Origin: Rhynchopus euleeides
Lineage: Eukaryota; Euglenozoa; Diplonemea; Diplonemida; Diplonemidae
Length of the DNA stretch: 64,000 bases
Direction: 5' to 3'
Assembly (NCBI GenBank): GCA_963210315.1
Contig: OY723283.1
Span: 124,001-188,000, forward strand
This document shows, one piece after another, positions 10,947-22,761 of the stretch. The first letter of the stretch is position 1. Every line of letters begins with the position of its first letter. The notes under the pieces are model-generated. The model was given only the letters and a program-made list of their open reading frames with translations, did not search any database and was not told the DNA's origin. The translations under genes and the position numbers were made by a program.

Positions 10947-12094
10947 GGTTGATGCGTCCCTGTGGCACGGCAGTGGTGGGCAATGAAAACGCTTTCTTTT
11001 AATAGTATGACAATGCTCCCTTCACTGCCTTCTGCGCCCTGCTGCACTGTGAACCGAAATCCCGGGGAAGGCAGACACAAAGAAAGAACCACACATCACA
11101 CCCTGAAGAGGCCTTTCGTTCATTGCGAGGCTTTTCATCCGCTGACGTGCTGTGTGCTGTGTGGCCTTTCTGAGTTGCACAAATTGAAACTCGATGCCGT
11201 TTGCAGGCTGAGATGGGCTGCGGTCATGGAACCGCAATCTCGTCTTCCAGGTGCTGAAGAACAAAGACGTTGCCTGCCATATAGGGATTGCTCCGAGGCA
11301 GTGCACCCATGCTAACAACCGACAGACGGGCGATTCGCCTGCAGAAGAGAGGCACGCTGTAGGCGGCTGTGGTAGAAATTCCCGAAACATGCGCTGCAAG
11401 TATGAAGGCAAGGTCACGAAGGTAGAATGTTGAGTATTTTCACGTGTGGTTGCCACGGCCAGCAGTGGGTGCCACCTGAAATCATTCAACTGTTGGGCTG
11501 CAGTTGTCCGGCGACGCCACACGGCGGGGGGGGGACGCGTCACCCATTTCACAAGAGGACAACTGCATGCACTATATCACAGCAACGTAGTTCATTTCAA
11601 TTCACACGGGACCACACACTTCGAAGAACGCGAATATATTGTTGCATTTCTGCTGGGCCGCACAGAGAACACGCCCCGAGGGGTTATAGTGTTCGCTGCC
11701 AACCCTCCGATGCTACAACATACACAACACAGCCCTAACACAATGAGGTTGAAGGGTACGTTTGGAGCGAAAGCAATGCTCCAGACACACCAGCATTTCG
11801 TCTCATCAGGCAAGGCCGTGATCGTACTCCTCCATCGGACATCCAAGCTAGCGTAGCGATGGAGCAGCACTGGCACACACTGCCGGGCAGTGGTTTCCTT
11901 GCGCGGATAAGATTCACACAGTCAAAATCCAGGGACGGGGTTGCCTGACGGGAAAATACAAAGGGTCAGCCAGACCACGGTGGCCCTGCTCTGAATGGGC
12001 ACGGAGGAACATCGAGCAACGACACAAGCCATGGAAGGAACTGTTTTGTGTGACAGAATGGGTTGTATTGCCTGCGCACAAGCCAAAGGAATGA
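10947..12094. other. Spacer between the two aldehyde dehydrogenase genes
   Basis: About 1.15 kb with no supportable gene, only short open frames on both strands without recognisable motifs. It presumably holds the 3' UTR of the upstream copy and the processing signals of the downstream copy. Confidence 0.6.
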
Positions 12095-13819
12095 CTAGAA
12101 CATGGCCTTCACGGCATTGCATGCCAGCTTGGACATGCGCCACATCGACGGGTACGCGTGGTACCGTGCGACACTGCGGTACAGCAGCGAGTCTGCCTCG
12201 CTCATGTCACCCTTCGGGTGGAGCGGGTTCATGAAGTCAGTGCGCAGGGTCTGTTGTGGTGCAGTAGTGTAGTGTAGCGGCATGCTTTGCTATGGCGACA
12301 TTGTAGGACATACGTGCTTATGCGGGTGGTCCAGCATCAGGAAGTTGCCCAGCCAGCCCTGCCCCGACTGAATGTCCTCAGGCGTGTGCTTCGGGTGTGC
12401 GCCCCACACGCCGTTCGCCATCAAGGGCCCGAAAGCGCCCCACTGGTTGATGGCGACGGTGCCCCACTCGAGGCTCTTCACCCACTGGTCGAAGAACACA
12501 CCCAGCTTCTTCTCCGAGTTGGGGTGGATCATCACAGAGCAGCTGAGGGACCCGAACACGTCGTCGGAGTTGGTGATCTGCGCCACCTTGGTCAGGAAGG
12601 CCTCCTCGTCCTCCGCGTCGACCTGCAGCTCCACCAGCACAGGGGCGAATGCCTCGTTCTTCATCGAGAAGCTGCCCAGGTCCTGCTCGTCCAGCCCCTG
12701 GACGATGATGGGCTTCAGGGTCTTCTCGTCGGCGTCGGCGCAGGACTTCACACGGTATACTGTCCCGCGGCCTGACTTCTCGTAGGCAGCAGCAGCAGCC
12801 TCGACACGGTCCTGCGTGCCGTTGTAGAACACCGGGATCTTCTTCGCAGCCTCGAACTTCTTCACAACAAGCTCCATGAACTTCTCCTTGTGCTTCCACT
12901 GCTTCGACACGATGAGCAGCTGCGGCGATGCGCACACAGCGCTAGAGTTAAAGAGCTTGAAGCCGACGAGCGCGCCTGCGTGGTGCTCCAGCTGCTTCTC
13001 GGTCCAGCTGTCGGAGGGGGTGATGATGTAGGGGCTGACGGCACCCAGCTCCGCCTCGCAAGGCTTGGTGAAGAGGCGCTTCCCCTCCTTCTTTGCCTCG
13101 TCGCTGCCCCACACGATCTTGTCGTATGTCGCGCATCCACCTGTCATGAGCATCTCGTCCACCTTGTCGTGCTTCAGCAGGGCCTGTGCGTTCGGGATAC
13201 CCGGCTCCAGGAAGCTGAGGTAGCCATCCTTCACAAGCTCAGCAAAGATGGTCTCCAGCTGTGCGTTGGACTTTGCGAGGTTCGCATGCCTAGCGTACAC
13301 GACCACCTTCGACTCGACGAACATCTTCATGAGCAGGTCGATGGGTCCCTCGTAGTTGCCTGCCGACAGGATGGCACACAGCCCCGTCTTGCTGCGGCAC
13401 GCGCCCTGTGTGGCCTCTTTGCCGGGCTCCATCCACAGCTCCGAGACAATCGGCAGGACCAGCTTGTCGGTGAAGGACATCGGGTACACCTGCGCCACCT
13501 TCTGGTCACCCACAGTGCGCACAGACGCAGGTGCCGGGGGCTTGCCCGTCTTCACCAGCGATTCGTACGTCTGGATCAGAGCGTTGAGGTGCCCGGCTGT
13601 GAGGCCAGGCCCCATCGAGTAGCCCTGCCCAGAGAGGGCCTTGTCGCTGTAGCGCCTGCTCTCAGCACAGGCCGCCCCCCAGTCCTCCACGATGGACTCC
13701 AGCGCGACGAGCGCAGCCTTCAGGTACCCCAGCTTCTTGCTGTCTTCCAGCTTGGCCCACTTCTCCACGTTGGGGGCCACCTTCGCCACCTGCTGCTCGA
13801 CATGCTCGTTGACAGACAT
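12095..13819 (-). CDS. Aldehyde dehydrogenase superfamily protein, copy 2 (two exons)
   Basis: Exons are 12314-13819 and 12095-12250, with a 63-bp phase-0 intron at 12251-12313 (GTATGTCC...CAACAG). Here the intron carries in-frame stops, which proves the splice. The product is about 553 aa and begins with the same 'MSVNEHVEQQVAKVAPNVEK' as copy 1. Catalytic-region motifs 'SSAVCASPQL' and 'AELGAVSPYII' are kept. Divergence from copy 1 is concentrated around residues 40-70, 180-210 and 380-400; elsewhere long blocks are nearly identical, suggesting a recent duplication or gene conversion. The ATG follows a CAG 19 nt upstream. Expected role is NAD(P)-dependent aldehyde oxidation, substrate unknown. 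Confidence 0.9.
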
Positions 13820-14628
13820 ACTGGCGGCTGATTTTTTCCTGCTTGTGGGTTGTGACTTGCCGAGTGAGACTTGCTCGTAGTGCCTGCCAGAGAGACACTA
13901 CCGCTCTGATGCACAGGGGTGATGCCAAGAGTTGAGACAGGCATGAGGGGCAGGTGGGTCGGTGGGGATGGGGGTATGCGTCACGGCTGGGCCCGGGATT
14001 CGCTTCCTCGGGGAGGCCTCGGTACACTGGATAACACGACATTCTGGGTGTTCGTTCCTTGTCGTTCGAAGGGAAAGCAGGTCTATCAACTTGAACTACT
14101 ACAGGCTAGAATCTATTCATGCTCAGGGCTTCGCCACCCACACAACAGCTAAAGCCTGGCGCTGCTTCTCACAGCAAGAGGAGAAAAGACACCAGAACCA
14201 CGCCTCTTCGGCTAACCCCCTCCCCTCATTGTGGAAGCATTTCCGCATCGGGTGGACAGGTGTGTCAGCCTCATGCAGGCATGATCTGAACACATACGAC
14301 AGCGGTTGTTCCTGAGACTATCCCCTGAGAGGGTGCCTTTGCACTCTGTGTCGCAGCGTGGCCTGTTTGTCATGGCGTTCACTCTGCACTTAGAGTGAAG
14401 GCTGAGTGTGTGGAGAGCAGAACGCCCAAGGCAGTGCTGGATTAGCGGCTCTGCATCGAACAGAAATATCGATGAGAGTCCCGCTTGCCAACAGGAGAAC
14501 CTGGCACGGTTCTGCACTTCAGTGCGAAGGCTGAGGGCCTCCGAAGCGTGGAGCAGAACGCCTGTCCACCGCACACGTGGCAACCCACCACCGATGACAC
14601 CCCGATGGTCCAGCAAGGAGGAATGGCG
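13820..14628. other. Spacer with a degenerate direct repeat
   Basis: No gene recognised. Two imperfect copies of a sequence containing 'gaaggctgag' followed by 'gcagaacgcc' start near 14388 and 14512, about 125 bp apart. Confidence 0.5.
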
Positions 14629-15439
14629 CTAAATCATGCTTTCTCGGGTCGATTTTCGTTGCCGCGTGAGCTCCCCTTCCAGCTGTGGGTGGTGGCGGGT
14701 GTGGCGGCAGAGCAGTTAGTGGGACAGCGCAGGCTGGTGAACATACAATCTCGAGACGCTCTTCGAAGCTCGACACCGCGGTGCGGAGGGGGAACTGTTG
14801 TGTTGTGCGGATTGGCAGGGAGTCACCTAAGGGCTGCATGCATACCATCGGGAGGTTCGCAAGGGGGTTGTTCGAAGCACCCTCTGGGGGGGCGTCTGGG
14901 CCGTTGATTTGTCGCAGCTCCCGTGAGTTCGCCTGCGTGTGGTGCGTTGTGCAGGGGGGTGAATACGCGCCACTGCAAAAGACCCACCGCCAGAACACTG
15001 CCATGCAACATACCTTGAGGGCTGCCTCCTGCGCCTTGAGCCTCTCATCAGCGTCTGCCAAATCACGCTGCACCTTATATTGGTTCTTCTTCGCGTCCTC
15101 CAGGTCTTTGTGCAAGCTACCCAGCGCAGTGACGCGCTTCAGCAGCAGCACCGCAGCAGCCACAAGGACGATGCACAGGATGGAGACGATGATGATGCCT
15201 GCCACAAGGCCTGCCTCTGTGGGCGTCAGCTTGTTGTCGGGGTCGTAGAAGTGGAACTCCGTCCCCAGCACCTTGCAGCCCGAGCCCGCGCACCGCCAGT
15301 ATTCGTCCGGCGGAGGTTCGGCAGAGAGGGTCAACGTCACAGTTGTCGTCGCGTTGGTGGCGTTTGAGGAAGAATTCAACCCCCCTGCGAGGTTGGTCAG
15401 CGCATCGATGATGTTCGTCACATCATCCAAACCAGCCAT
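14629..15439 (-). CDS. Single-pass membrane protein with cytosolic coiled coil (three exons), unknown function
   Basis: Exons 15014-15439, 14747-14932 and 14629-14682 are joined by introns of 81 and 64 bp, both starting GTATGTT and ending CAG. All junctions are phase 0 and the frame ends at TAG, giving 221 aa. Residues 1-40 include an N-glycosylation-rich stretch ('NSSSNATNATTT'). A hydrophobic segment spans about residues 78-100, followed by basic residues and a charged heptad-like region ('DLEDAKKNQYKVQRDLADAD'). The last exon adds 'LEGELTRQRK', which continues the coiled-coil pattern and supports the second splice. Topology is probably glycosylated N-terminus outside or luminal and coiled-coil tail cytosolic. 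No signal peptide and no family recognised. Start chosen as the first ATG of the exon; upstream frame is spacer. Confidence 0.72.
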
Positions 15440-15812
15440 CGCCAAGGAGGGCACAAAGCTTTGTGTAGAGGTGCTGAGGCGGCAAGAGGGGTGGGCGGTC
15501 AGGGAAAGGTTGTGTTGGCGATTGTGCAATGAAAGGAGGGGTGGGGTGGTGAGGGTGGGGCGGCGATCTGAGATTGGGAGGGTTTCCCCTCGCACGTGTT
15601 CACAGACAAGCACTCGGAATCCGCACTGCTGATAAGAGCAGGCTTTTCGAAATCACAGCAAAGTGTCAAAAACGCGACGAAAACAACGAGAAACGCACAG
15701 GAGTCAGACCCCTGGCGTTGCTATGAGACAATAGAACATCTGTAATGTAGGCAGTATTTTGCTTTGGTAGGCAGCCCCTCAGTTGGCTCCGTCAGGCTGC
15801 CTTGTGTCGTGC

Positions 15813-17167
15813 TCAGACCTGGGACGTGCACGGGGACTTGTTGATCCCGCACTCGTTGGCGCCGTAGGACACACGGATGTAGCCAGACTCGCCCCACGAC
15901 GAGCCCCACGAGTTCTTCACGATCCAGTAGTCCTCACCGTAGCCCACAATCAGCACACCGTGGTCCAGCCTGCAGATGATGGTGCAGCAGTTCGTCAGGA
16001 TCCCGCTCGAGTACGTCTGCCACTTGTTGGCATCCACGGCGATCGACAGAGGGCCGTGCGTCGACACGAACGCCTTCATGTCCTCCTCAGTGTGGGTGAT
16101 GTCCTTGTAGCTCTTGATGGTGGCACCCACCGTCTTGCCCGTCACGCTCTCGCACGTCGCGACCTTGCCGGTCCCCGACGTGTAGGGGTACGAGGCCTCC
16201 GTCACGATCTGGCCGTTGTGGTTGCTGAGCAGCCACTTGAAGGCGTTGTCCATCAGACCACCGTTGCACCCGGCGTCCACCTTGTCGCACGACACCAGCT
16301 CCTGCTCCGACACCGACGTCAGCGTGTTCCCGGCGATGGCCCACTGGCCCTCAATCCCGCCGGTGGTGCTGAATGCCCAACAGGAACCGCACTGCGCCTG
16401 GTTCTTCACGTGCGTCACTAGATAACAAAGGGGGGATGGTTGATGTGGCATGGGAAGAATACAAAAAAACCGAACCAAAGCAGAAACCAGCCAAAAAAAA
16501 CTGTTCGGTGGTGTAATCGACCCCTGATATTTCGTGCCCTGTTCGTGGCCAAAAACCCGTTTGGGCCCCGTTTTTTTTCGGCCCCCTTTTTCCCCGTTCC
16601 AGGAGCTCGTTGCCACACAGTGGCACAGAACACACCCCAGAACTTCGACAGTCATAAATTTTCTGGAGGCGACACCAAACTGTCAAAATAATCCAAAACA
16701 TGCACTGTCACTCAAGCTTTTCCTTTTTAGTGTCACACTGAGCGAACTCTGATGCTACCGCCACTATCCACAGGAGCCACAGGCATACCGGCACCCTTCG
16801 ACCTCCAGTCCACAGACGCCTGCACGTTCTTCAGCTGCTCAGCCGTGAACATGGACGGGGGGCTCTTCTTCTCCGTCACGTTCAGGTTGTGGTACGCCTT
16901 GAACTCCTCCTCGGTCAGGTCGGCGAACACGTTGGCGCCGAACTTGGCCCCACGCGTCTGCTCCGCCTCGAAGCGGGCGGCCTTCAGCATGTTGCCGGTG
17001 AAGATCCCGTAGCGGCGCTCCTCCTCAGCCAGGCTGGTGTACTGGCGCCCGTAGTCGTTCTTGAAGCTGCGCCACAGCAGCTTCGAGTTCGCGCGCACGT
17101 ACTCCTCGCTGTACCCGTGCGCCTGCGCCGCCATCAGCGCGCACACAAGAAGGGCCGCACAACGCAT
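15813..17167 (-). CDS. Papain-family (cathepsin L-like, C1A) cysteine protease precursor
   Basis: Exons 16789-17167 and 15813-16417 flank a 371-bp intron (GTATGCC...ATCTAG). The phase-1 junction restores 'SKGAVTHVKNQ', the classic start of the mature enzyme, giving 327 aa. A signal peptide covers about residues 1-18. An I29 inhibitor propeptide follows ('NANVFADLTEEEF'-type region 'GANVFADLTEEEF'), with the mature start near 'SVDWRSKG'. Catalytic residues are visible: Gln and Cys139 in 'QAQCGSCWAF', His279 in 'LDHGVLIVGYG', and Asn295 in 'VKNSWGSSWG'. It is expected to act in lysosome-like or digestive vacuoles, or secreted, and to self-activate at acid pH. Length and domain order are normal for the family. 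A CAG lies 19 nt before the ATG. Confidence 0.95.
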
Positions 17168-17697
17168 TTTTGTATCTTTTTAAATCCTGTCGTGTGGAAG
17201 TGGGGTGAGGAAGCCCTCCCGCTCAAGGCAGGGAGGAACCACGTCGCGAATGCTAGGATCCAAACCAAGGCAGAAGCAGGGCTGCAAACACGGCTCCATG
17301 TGTCTCATGCGGACACCCTTGATGCATGACTTCAGTCTCTCATGTTCGTGACAACAATATGCGCATCTCTGATGTGCGCTGCGAGCGGTAGAAGCAGGGG
17401 AGTGCGGCACCAGTTACGGTGCCTACAGATTGCACTTCGCGACGCTACCTGCAACAACCATCTTCCGACTCACTCCGTCCCACTTCGACATGTGTAAATG
17501 GCAATAAATGCACCTGAAAAATCATTTGCTGGTGCTGAACCAGGAAACGCACGAAACGTGTGTGTGCGTTCCCAGAAGTCAGCGACGAAAGTACGCACAC
17601 CGAAAAAGGCGCCTTATACCACCCTCATCACAACACACGCGTTATTTAACTCACTCAGGCAAGCCGCACGACAAGGCAAAGCGTTCACACTCGAAGC
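17168..17697. other. Spacer upstream of the cysteine protease
   Basis: About 530 bp with no gene seen. Confidence 0.55.
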
Positions 17698-17985
17698 TCA
17701 GGGAAGGGCCCGCGATGACGGGCCAAAGAGGGAGGAGTCCAACGACGATGCGTCGGAAGACTCATACGCGTCGAACCCCTGCTCCTCTGCATCGTTGGTG
17801 ATAAACGCACTCGGGTCGGCCTGCGAGGGATCCGGCGACACAGCGCTGCTGCGCGACGACAGGCAGGGTGACATCACACACCCTCCGAGCAGGTCCTCCT
17901 TCTTCCACCCGTTGCCTTCCCACCGCGCAGGGCCCCGCTGTGGCGCGTCCACATTGATGCGGAAGCTCAGCTCTTCGTCTGCCAT
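17698..17985 (-). CDS. Small acidic, serine-rich hypothetical protein
   Basis: An ATG at 17985 opens a 95-residue frame beginning 'MADEELSFRINVDAPQRG'. It has an 'ARWEGNGWKKEDLLGG' segment and a Ser/Asp-rich tail ('FDAYESSDASSLDSSLFG'). I recognise no family. Support is moderate: it is on the same strand as all other genes, its composition is less biased than spacer frames, and the ATG sits 9 nt after a CAG acceptor-like site ('TACTTCAG'). The tail looks disordered and phosphorylatable. It could be the last exon of a longer gene if the CAG is a cis acceptor, but no GTATG-type donor with a clear upstream exon was identified. Confidence 0.5.
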   Translation of the reverse strand: MADEELSFRINVDAPQRGPARWEGNGWKKEDLLGGCVMSPCLSSRSSAVSPDPSQADPSAFITNDAEEQGFDAYESSDASSLDSSLFGPSSRALP

Positions 17986-18723
17986 TGTGTATACCTGAAG
18001 TACTGAATGCGTAACGGCACTGCCTGCCTCAGCGTCACATGCAGAGAACGCAAAGGAAAGCGGGAGGGGGGCGTGGTCGGCGTGTCTACTGCATTTCATC
18101 CATGGTCCACACACTCTGCCAACCACCCACCACCTCAGCTCAGGGATGTCCGCTCTTGCCGTGGGACTCCGGAACAATGCGGTGCGGCCAGCGCAAAGAG
18201 TGCCAAAAGACGCTGCCGTCGATCGCATCCCAATTTTTTTTCTTTCCGATGAGGGCTCGTCCGATCATTCATTGAGCACCGCGTCTCGGGAAGGGGTTCA
18301 AGACCCAGACTGAAAGGGGGGAGGGGGGGGCAAAGAGAGGCGCCAGGAGAAATTTGTGCAGGATCGTTCGGAGAAACGAAAAAACGAAGAGTGGGGGGTC
18401 CTCGCTAATCGGTGCACTCCGGCAACCCTCGGAGTAAGGGGGGGAGGAGGCCTTTACTTTTTTCCCTCTCCCGGAAATTTGTTTTCCGCGCAGGAAAAAA
18501 ATAAAGAGGGCGAAAACGCACCCAAAACCAGACAAATGAATCGCCCAACTGAATCGTGCTAGCTAAACTCCGGAAAGAAGTGTCTTTTTTCGTTGAACGC
18601 AGCCAAATATAAGGCCTAACCTGTTTTGGCGCACGGGTGTGATGACAAAAGGGAAAAGTGCTAGCACGAACATGATGTTGGTCTTCTGGTTATGTCTGGT
18701 TTCTTAGAACACTTAACGTGTAT
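17986..18723. other. Spacer left of transposon
   Basis: No gene seen. Contains G- and A-rich simple sequence around 18310-18500. Confidence 0.5.
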
Positions 18724-18740
18724 CATGAATCTGCCCCGTT

Positions 18741-18858
18741 AACGGCTACCGGGTATTACCGGGTCGAAAAACGGGTATTACCGGGTCCGGTAATACCCGT
18801 TTGCCCGGTAATACCCGGTAATACCCGGTTATAGCCCGGTAGCGCTACCGGGTATTTT
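18741..18858. repeat. Left subterminal TACCGGG array of the transposon
   Basis: Dense direct and inverted copies of 'taccgggtattaccggg' and its complement lie just inside the left terminus, in mirror arrangement to the array near the right end. Subterminal repeats of this kind usually bind transposase. Confidence 0.85.
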
Positions 18859-20699
18859 CCATGGGGATTTCCCTTTGTTTTTTGGGTTGATTCCCTTCCC
18901 CTTAGCAGTGTGTTGTGGTCGACATTGGATTCTATGGCGCATGGGGTGATCGAAAGCCGGGTTCCGCAGTTCACGTCTGGTTTGTGTGGCTCATTGCAGA
19001 CTTTTCGAGTTTCCGTCGCAGCAGTGCTGACTACTGCACGGTGCCCACACACCACCTGAGCCCTTCCAGAGCCGGCGGTGCCTTCAGATCAGGCAGTCGA
19101 TCACACACACGCATAACATGAGACAGGCGTGATCGCAGGGCCACCTTCCTCTCCCAAAGTCTGCGAGCCCCATTCCATTGGGGCAGTGACTGCCTGGGCC
19201 AACAGGGTCTTGGGGCAGGCACATTCTGAACCAATGAAGGTTCCATCACAGAGAGGCACTGTTCCCATAGCTTCCATCATTTAAGGACCTTGGCTCAGAA
19301 ATGCAGAAACGGTGCGTCACCGAACTGGTTGCAAAGTGGCACAGTTGGGCACACAGTGGCACAGAGCGAAGGGCTCCTCGTTTTCAATTATCGGTCCTTC
19401 GTTCAGGTAAACCTCCTAGGCGTGCATCTTCTCCTACCCCAGGCTCGAGTGCTTGGTCACGCCAGCCCCGTTATTCGGTCACATCGCTCTGCTGGCTGGG
19501 TGCTTGTCGCAACACTTATCTGCGAGCAGCCAACGAGCATTATGGTACCGAGAGGTGCTTCTTGGCGTGGCCGGGCTTGTGGTTCCTGCCACAGCAGGTC
19601 ACAGTACGGTGAGCGGACTTGTATTTGCTGGGGTGGCTTCAACACGGGCTCGCCGCTGGACTGCCCCCGAACCAAGGTGGATAATCGCACCTGCCTTCGG
19701 GACGCTGAGGGTATCCGCCCTGTGTATGATGAGCGGAAGCTAACCAGCCTGCAGTCGACCCACGTGGTGGCCTCACGACTCCCAGACAACGGCTGGTTTG
19801 GGCAGGTGGACGGGAAGAGCTGGTTCTCGAGTTGTGGTGTCGACACGTTTCCATTTTGAGAAATTCTCTGTGATACGCTCCACAGCAAGACGTCCATGTG
19901 AAGCCTCTCTGGCGACACCCTTGACAAGAGCACCTCTGGCACTCTGTACCGGACCTGCAGCTAAGATCCGAGCTGGTGCGGCAAGGTATTTAGCGACCCC
20001 TTACGATATGATGCAATCCAGAGAAGTCCCAGCAAAACGTGGATTCGACCAGGCCCTCAATATATGCACGAGTTGTGCCTGCTTCTTGTCATCTTGCTTG
20101 GCTACTGGTCCCTCTGATAAATCATCAGCTTGGTTCGAGTCGGGACAAGTCATGATGCATGTTTCAAAGAACTTAGCCTCGTGGACGGCCGGTTGTGTGA
20201 CGACACGCTCTGCCTCCGTGGAAGCGGACCAGGCCATGAAGTGCATTGAAGAGGGAGAGGAGGCAACACACGGAGGACACAGGCACAGACAGGGGTGTGT
20301 CCCTCATAGATCTTGGTTGAACGAACAGGTGTTGGAATCAGGGCCTGGGCTCATTATCTCGACCTTTGTTTGTGTAATCATCGGGGCACGCCACGCCAAC
20401 ACATCCCCCCACCGCCATGCCGCAAAGCCTGCCTCGTAGATCTTGGTTGTACTGAACGTGGGTGTTCCCCAGCCGTTCCCACTCCCAGTGTTCCCAGGGC
20501 CGCCCCTGTGAGGGGTGGGACAGGAGGGGCTGCAGAGGCTGGCCTTCAGAATAACGCAGGGGGGTCACCTAACACCTGACATTCCCCCCGCGCACCTTCC
20601 CTTGGACTGCCAGACGGAAGATGGCCAGAACCCTGCAGTTGATTCACTGCGACACCCCACGAACCATCCCTGTACCAAGGAAATCCCCACGGAAAATCC

Positions 20700-20840
20700 C
20701 CGGTAATACGAAAACGGGTATTACCGGACCCGGTAATACCCCCAATTTTACCCGGTAATACCCGTTTTTGACCCGGTAATACCCGGTAATGGAGGCCGAT
20801 TACCGGGTTTCCGGTAATACCCGGTAATACCGGTTACCCG
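20700..20840. repeat. Right subterminal TACCGGG array of the transposon
   Basis: At least eight copies of 'ccggtaataccc' or its complement, inverted relative to the left array. The array ends in 'ggttacccgttaacgg', the inner part of the right terminal repeat. Confidence 0.85.
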
Positions 20841-20865
20841 TTAACGGGGCAGATTCATGGTGTAT

Positions 20866-21795
20866 GCAAAAAAAAAACTCACCATTTGTTTGGCACCACA
20901 GCGAAGATACCCCCTGCTACGCACTCCTGCTCTACACTGCTCGCGCGAAGGATCTGACAGAATCACAGAGTCACAGATCGAATCCAACGCGGTAGACTCA
21001 CGGTAGAAATCTGTTGCCGAGGGTAAATTTACAACGGAATACTCTTGGCCTCTGACGGAGAGAGAACTGTATTGAGCGATTCCTTCCGTTGCTGTTGGGA
21101 CGCGGACCCGCTCCCCACCCCCCCCGGGGTGAGTGGGGGAGGGGGGTCGCAGAGGGTGTCGAAAAGGCGACAGGAAGTTTTCTTCAGTTTGGATACCCAG
21201 TTTGTCGAACGCTGAACACCTCCGGCAGCCTGCCTGGGGTGTCTGAAGTGCTCGCAAAGGATTCCGCACACAGGTGGAAAAAAAAGAAAGTTTCCTGAAT
21301 TGGCGCCGCCGAACTGACAAAAGAATAAAAAAAAGGGCAAAAAAAAAGGATCGGAAGAAATCTGAGTTTAAAATAGCACACACGGGAATACAATTTCATT
21401 CAATTTTCTTCTGGGATTGTATGCGCCGGGTGTCGCTAGAAACATTGGCACCCCCCGCCCCCCCCACACCCCAAACCCCCCGGGTTTCTCGTTTGTCCGC
21501 AGTATCATGATGCCACTATGCCACTGCTGTTCTACTCCTTCAATTTTCTCGGTGCAAAAGCGTTGCTGCGCTTCGGCACACGAGGGCGAGGAGCTCAGAA
21601 CCAGCAGGTGCCACATTCCGTCACACCACCAGGAAAGCGGGGGTGGTGCCGCATATAATATAAATCACTCTCAAGAGAGCTGTTGCCCCCACACTACATC
21701 GTACAGACTACTTTGATGCATTCTCTCTGAACCCGCATGACATGCACAAGGCTAGAAACAACAACAACAACCACCATCACCCCACCACACCGAGC
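20866..21795. other. Spacer right of transposon
   Basis: No gene seen. G/C- and A-rich simple sequence at 21110-21150, 21275-21350 and 21450-21485. Confidence 0.5.
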
Positions 21796-22761
21796 CTAGA
21801 ACGAGAAGCCCTCCTCCTGGTCGCCCTCCTGCTGGGTCTCAGAGTGCAGCTTGTTGAGGAGGGCAAGCAGCGGCTTGTTCTCCCCCAACCGTGTGATCTC
21901 TGTAATCATGGTGTTGTAGAGCTCCTGGAGGCGTGTCCGTGTGTACTCGAATGAATCGGTCTCCAGCATCAGCTTCACGGCGTACTGCTTCAGGTCGACA
22001 GATTCGGTGCACTTCCGCAGGATCTTGTGAAGGCGGTCGTCGTTGCGCTCCTCCCACTTCTTGATGGAGTGGATGAGCGGGAAAGAGTACTTCCCTTCTG
22101 TGATGTCCTCGCAGAAGGTCTTCTTCCGGTGGTAGATGCCGCTCTTCAGGTTGAGGTAGTCATCGAGGATCTGGAAGTACGCCCCCATCGTGCTGAGCAG
22201 GAAGTTGAACTCGCCCTCGAAGGAGGAGAACAGCTGCAGGATCCCCACCCCGAGGCGGAACAGCCCCGCCGTCTTGCCCTTCACCATGTCGAGGTACTCC
22301 TCCTCCGTGGGGGGGACCGCGTTGTCGCGGAACACGATGTCCTGCCCCTGGCCCCTGTGCAGCATGCACATCTCCTTGGCGAAGATCTCCATCACCTTGC
22401 GGAACTTCGCGTCATCGCCAGGGCCGAACAGCCCCTGTGCCTCCTGCATCGCCAGGAAGTAGACGTAGTTCGCTGAGTTGATGGAGTTCGGCACACCATA
22501 GATCATGTGCGCAACAGGCACGCCTCGCCGCAGCGTTGAGTTGTCCTCAATATCATCGATGACAAGCGAGCTGGTGTGCAGCTTGCTGACGATGCTCTTC
22601 ACGCTGGCGACCGGGGCCTCCGGCACTTGCAGCCACACGTTGAACGCATCGATCAGCCTGTCGCGGAACCCCTTGCCTGGAACGTTGGCGATGTGGTTCA
22701 CAGGGGCCAGCAAGTCCTCCTCCGTGATCTTCCGCACCGTGGTGTCTGCATGAAGAGGCAT
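21796..22761 (-). CDS. Geranylgeranyl diphosphate synthase (type III, eukaryotic)
   Basis: A single exon of 321 aa. It shows the first aspartate-rich motif 'DDIED' at residues 69-73 within 'SSLVIDDIEDNSTLRRG' and the second 'DDYLN' at about 200-204 within 'FQILDDYLNLKSG'. Between them are 'KGKTAGLFRL' and after them 'KKTFCEDITEGKYSFPLIH', typical of eukaryotic GGPP synthase rather than FPP synthase. The enzyme condenses farnesyl and isopentenyl diphosphates to C20 GGPP for protein prenylation and isoprenoids. There is no obvious plastid or mitochondrial leader, so it is probably cytosolic or ER-associated. The frame is open upstream to 22833 without an ATG; I chose the ATG at 22761 because it precedes the conserved N-terminus and lies 23 nt after 'CACCCACAG'. 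Confidence 0.94.
   Translation of the reverse strand: MPLHADTTVRKITEEDLLAPVNHIANVPGKGFRDRLIDAFNVWLQVPEAPVASVKSIVSKLHTSSLVIDDIEDNSTLRRGVPVAHMIYGVPNSINSANYVYFLAMQEAQGLFGPGDDAKFRKVMEIFAKEMCMLHRGQGQDIVFRDNAVPPTEEEYLDMVKGKTAGLFRLGVGILQLFSSFEGEFNFLLSTMGAYFQILDDYLNLKSGIYHRKKTFCEDITEGKYSFPLIHSIKKWEERNDDRLHKILRKCTESVDLKQYAVKLMLETDSFEYTRTRLQELYNTMITEITRLGENKPLLALLNKLHSETQQEGDQEEGFSF

Larger units (their letters stand above)
18724..20859. mobile_element. Non-autonomous DNA transposon with terminal inverted repeats and 6-bp target duplication
   Basis: The ends are exact inverted copies over 22 bp: left 18724-18745 ('catgaatctgccccgttaac' plus gg) and right 20838-20859. They are flanked on both sides by GTGTAT (18718-18723 and 20860-20865), a 6-bp target-site duplication. 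Inverted similarity continues imperfectly for about 150 bp inward, through clustered 'ccggtaatacccggtaata' motifs, and ends in 'ttccatggggatttccctt' on the left against its inverted equivalent near 20690. The 2.1-kb interior has only short frames with no recognisable transposase, so it is probably mobilised in trans. The superfamily is not assigned. Confidence 0.9.

Noticed and set aside
20125..20150. tRNA T-loop-like 'ggttcgagtc'
   Set aside because: No anticodon arm or acceptor pairing found around it; it lies inside the transposon.
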